Origin: an uncultured Coriobacteriaceae bacterium | GTDB taxonomy: Bacteria; Actinomycetota; Coriobacteriia; Coriobacteriales; QAMH01 | Assembly: GCA_902796975.1 (NCBI GenBank) | Contig: CADBRF010000281.1 | Span: 1 to 5,898 of the forward strand | Direction: 5' to 3' | Length of the DNA stretch: 5,898 bases | In this document: positions 5,884 to 5,898 of the stretch, piece by piece | Layout of the letters: every line of letters starts with the position of its first letter | Position numbering within the stretch: position 1 is the first letter of the stretch | Made by a program: the position numbers and the translations under genes | The notes under the pieces: generated by a model | Told to the model about the DNA's origin: nothing | The model's database searches: none | Seen by the model: only the letters and a program-made list of their open reading frames with translations

Positions 5884-5898
5884 AAACCTGCTGGAACA
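5845..5898 (-). CDS. Possible 3' end of an unidentified gene (last 17 codons)
   Basis: The - strand frame is open from the window's right edge and ends in TAA at 5845-5847, giving CSSRFNKLAKTMTFAEQ. The stop sits against a terminator hairpin, as expected for a real gene end, and the other two - strand frames hit stops within 12 codons. Too little is visible to name a family, and an open run of 17 codons is not by itself significant. If real, the gene lies upstream of and in the same direction as the MerR-family regulator, separated from it by the terminator. Confidence 0.4.
   Translation of the reverse strand, partial: CSSRFNKLAKTMTFAEQ

Overview
The window holds four well-supported protein genes plus fragments at both edges. 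It looks like a chromosomal segment of a moderate-GC actinobacterium, most likely a member of the Coriobacteriia. This is inferred from the Actinobacteria-like C-terminal half of Rho, from an IMP dehydrogenase of the Tritrichomonas foetus-like type, and from strong AAGGAG-type ribosome binding sites. Coriobacteriia is a best guess from protein character, not a demonstrated placement.

Layout, left to right: (1) bases 1-1191, the 3' part of rho (transcription termination factor) on the + strand, followed by a perfect 15-bp hairpin at 1220-1252. (2) Bases 1349-2899, on the - strand and convergent with rho: a 516-residue DUF2130-type protein with a CxxC N-terminus, a long coiled coil containing 11-residue (hendecad) repeats, and a C-terminal domain whose motifs resemble a PD-(D/E)XK nuclease core. 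(3) Bases 2900-3104, a divergent intergenic region with a - strand promoter candidate and the guaB ribosome binding site. (4) Bases 3105-4622, guaB (IMP dehydrogenase) on the + strand, complete, 505 residues. (5) Bases 4623-4756, a convergent intergenic region with a terminator-like hairpin. (6) Bases 4757-5623, on the - strand: a 288-residue MerR-family regulator with a GyrI/BmrR-like ligand-binding domain. (7) Bases 5624-5844, its upstream region, with a near-perfect 21-bp operator-like palindrome, a second dyad and a strong terminator hairpin. (8) Bases 5845-5898, - strand, probably the last 17 codons of another gene.

Each gene appears to be its own transcription unit: orientations alternate (+, -, +, -) and hairpins sit between the convergent pairs. 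Rho and GuaB are housekeeping proteins (transcription termination and guanine nucleotide synthesis). The DUF2130 protein and the MerR regulator are accessory, and nothing in the window ties the four into one pathway. The most rewarding places for a second look are the DUF2130 protein (nuclease-like motifs on a hendecad coiled coil), the MerR operator/promoter architecture, and the eukaryote-like guaB type. I found no mobile element, CRISPR array, tRNA or rRNA.
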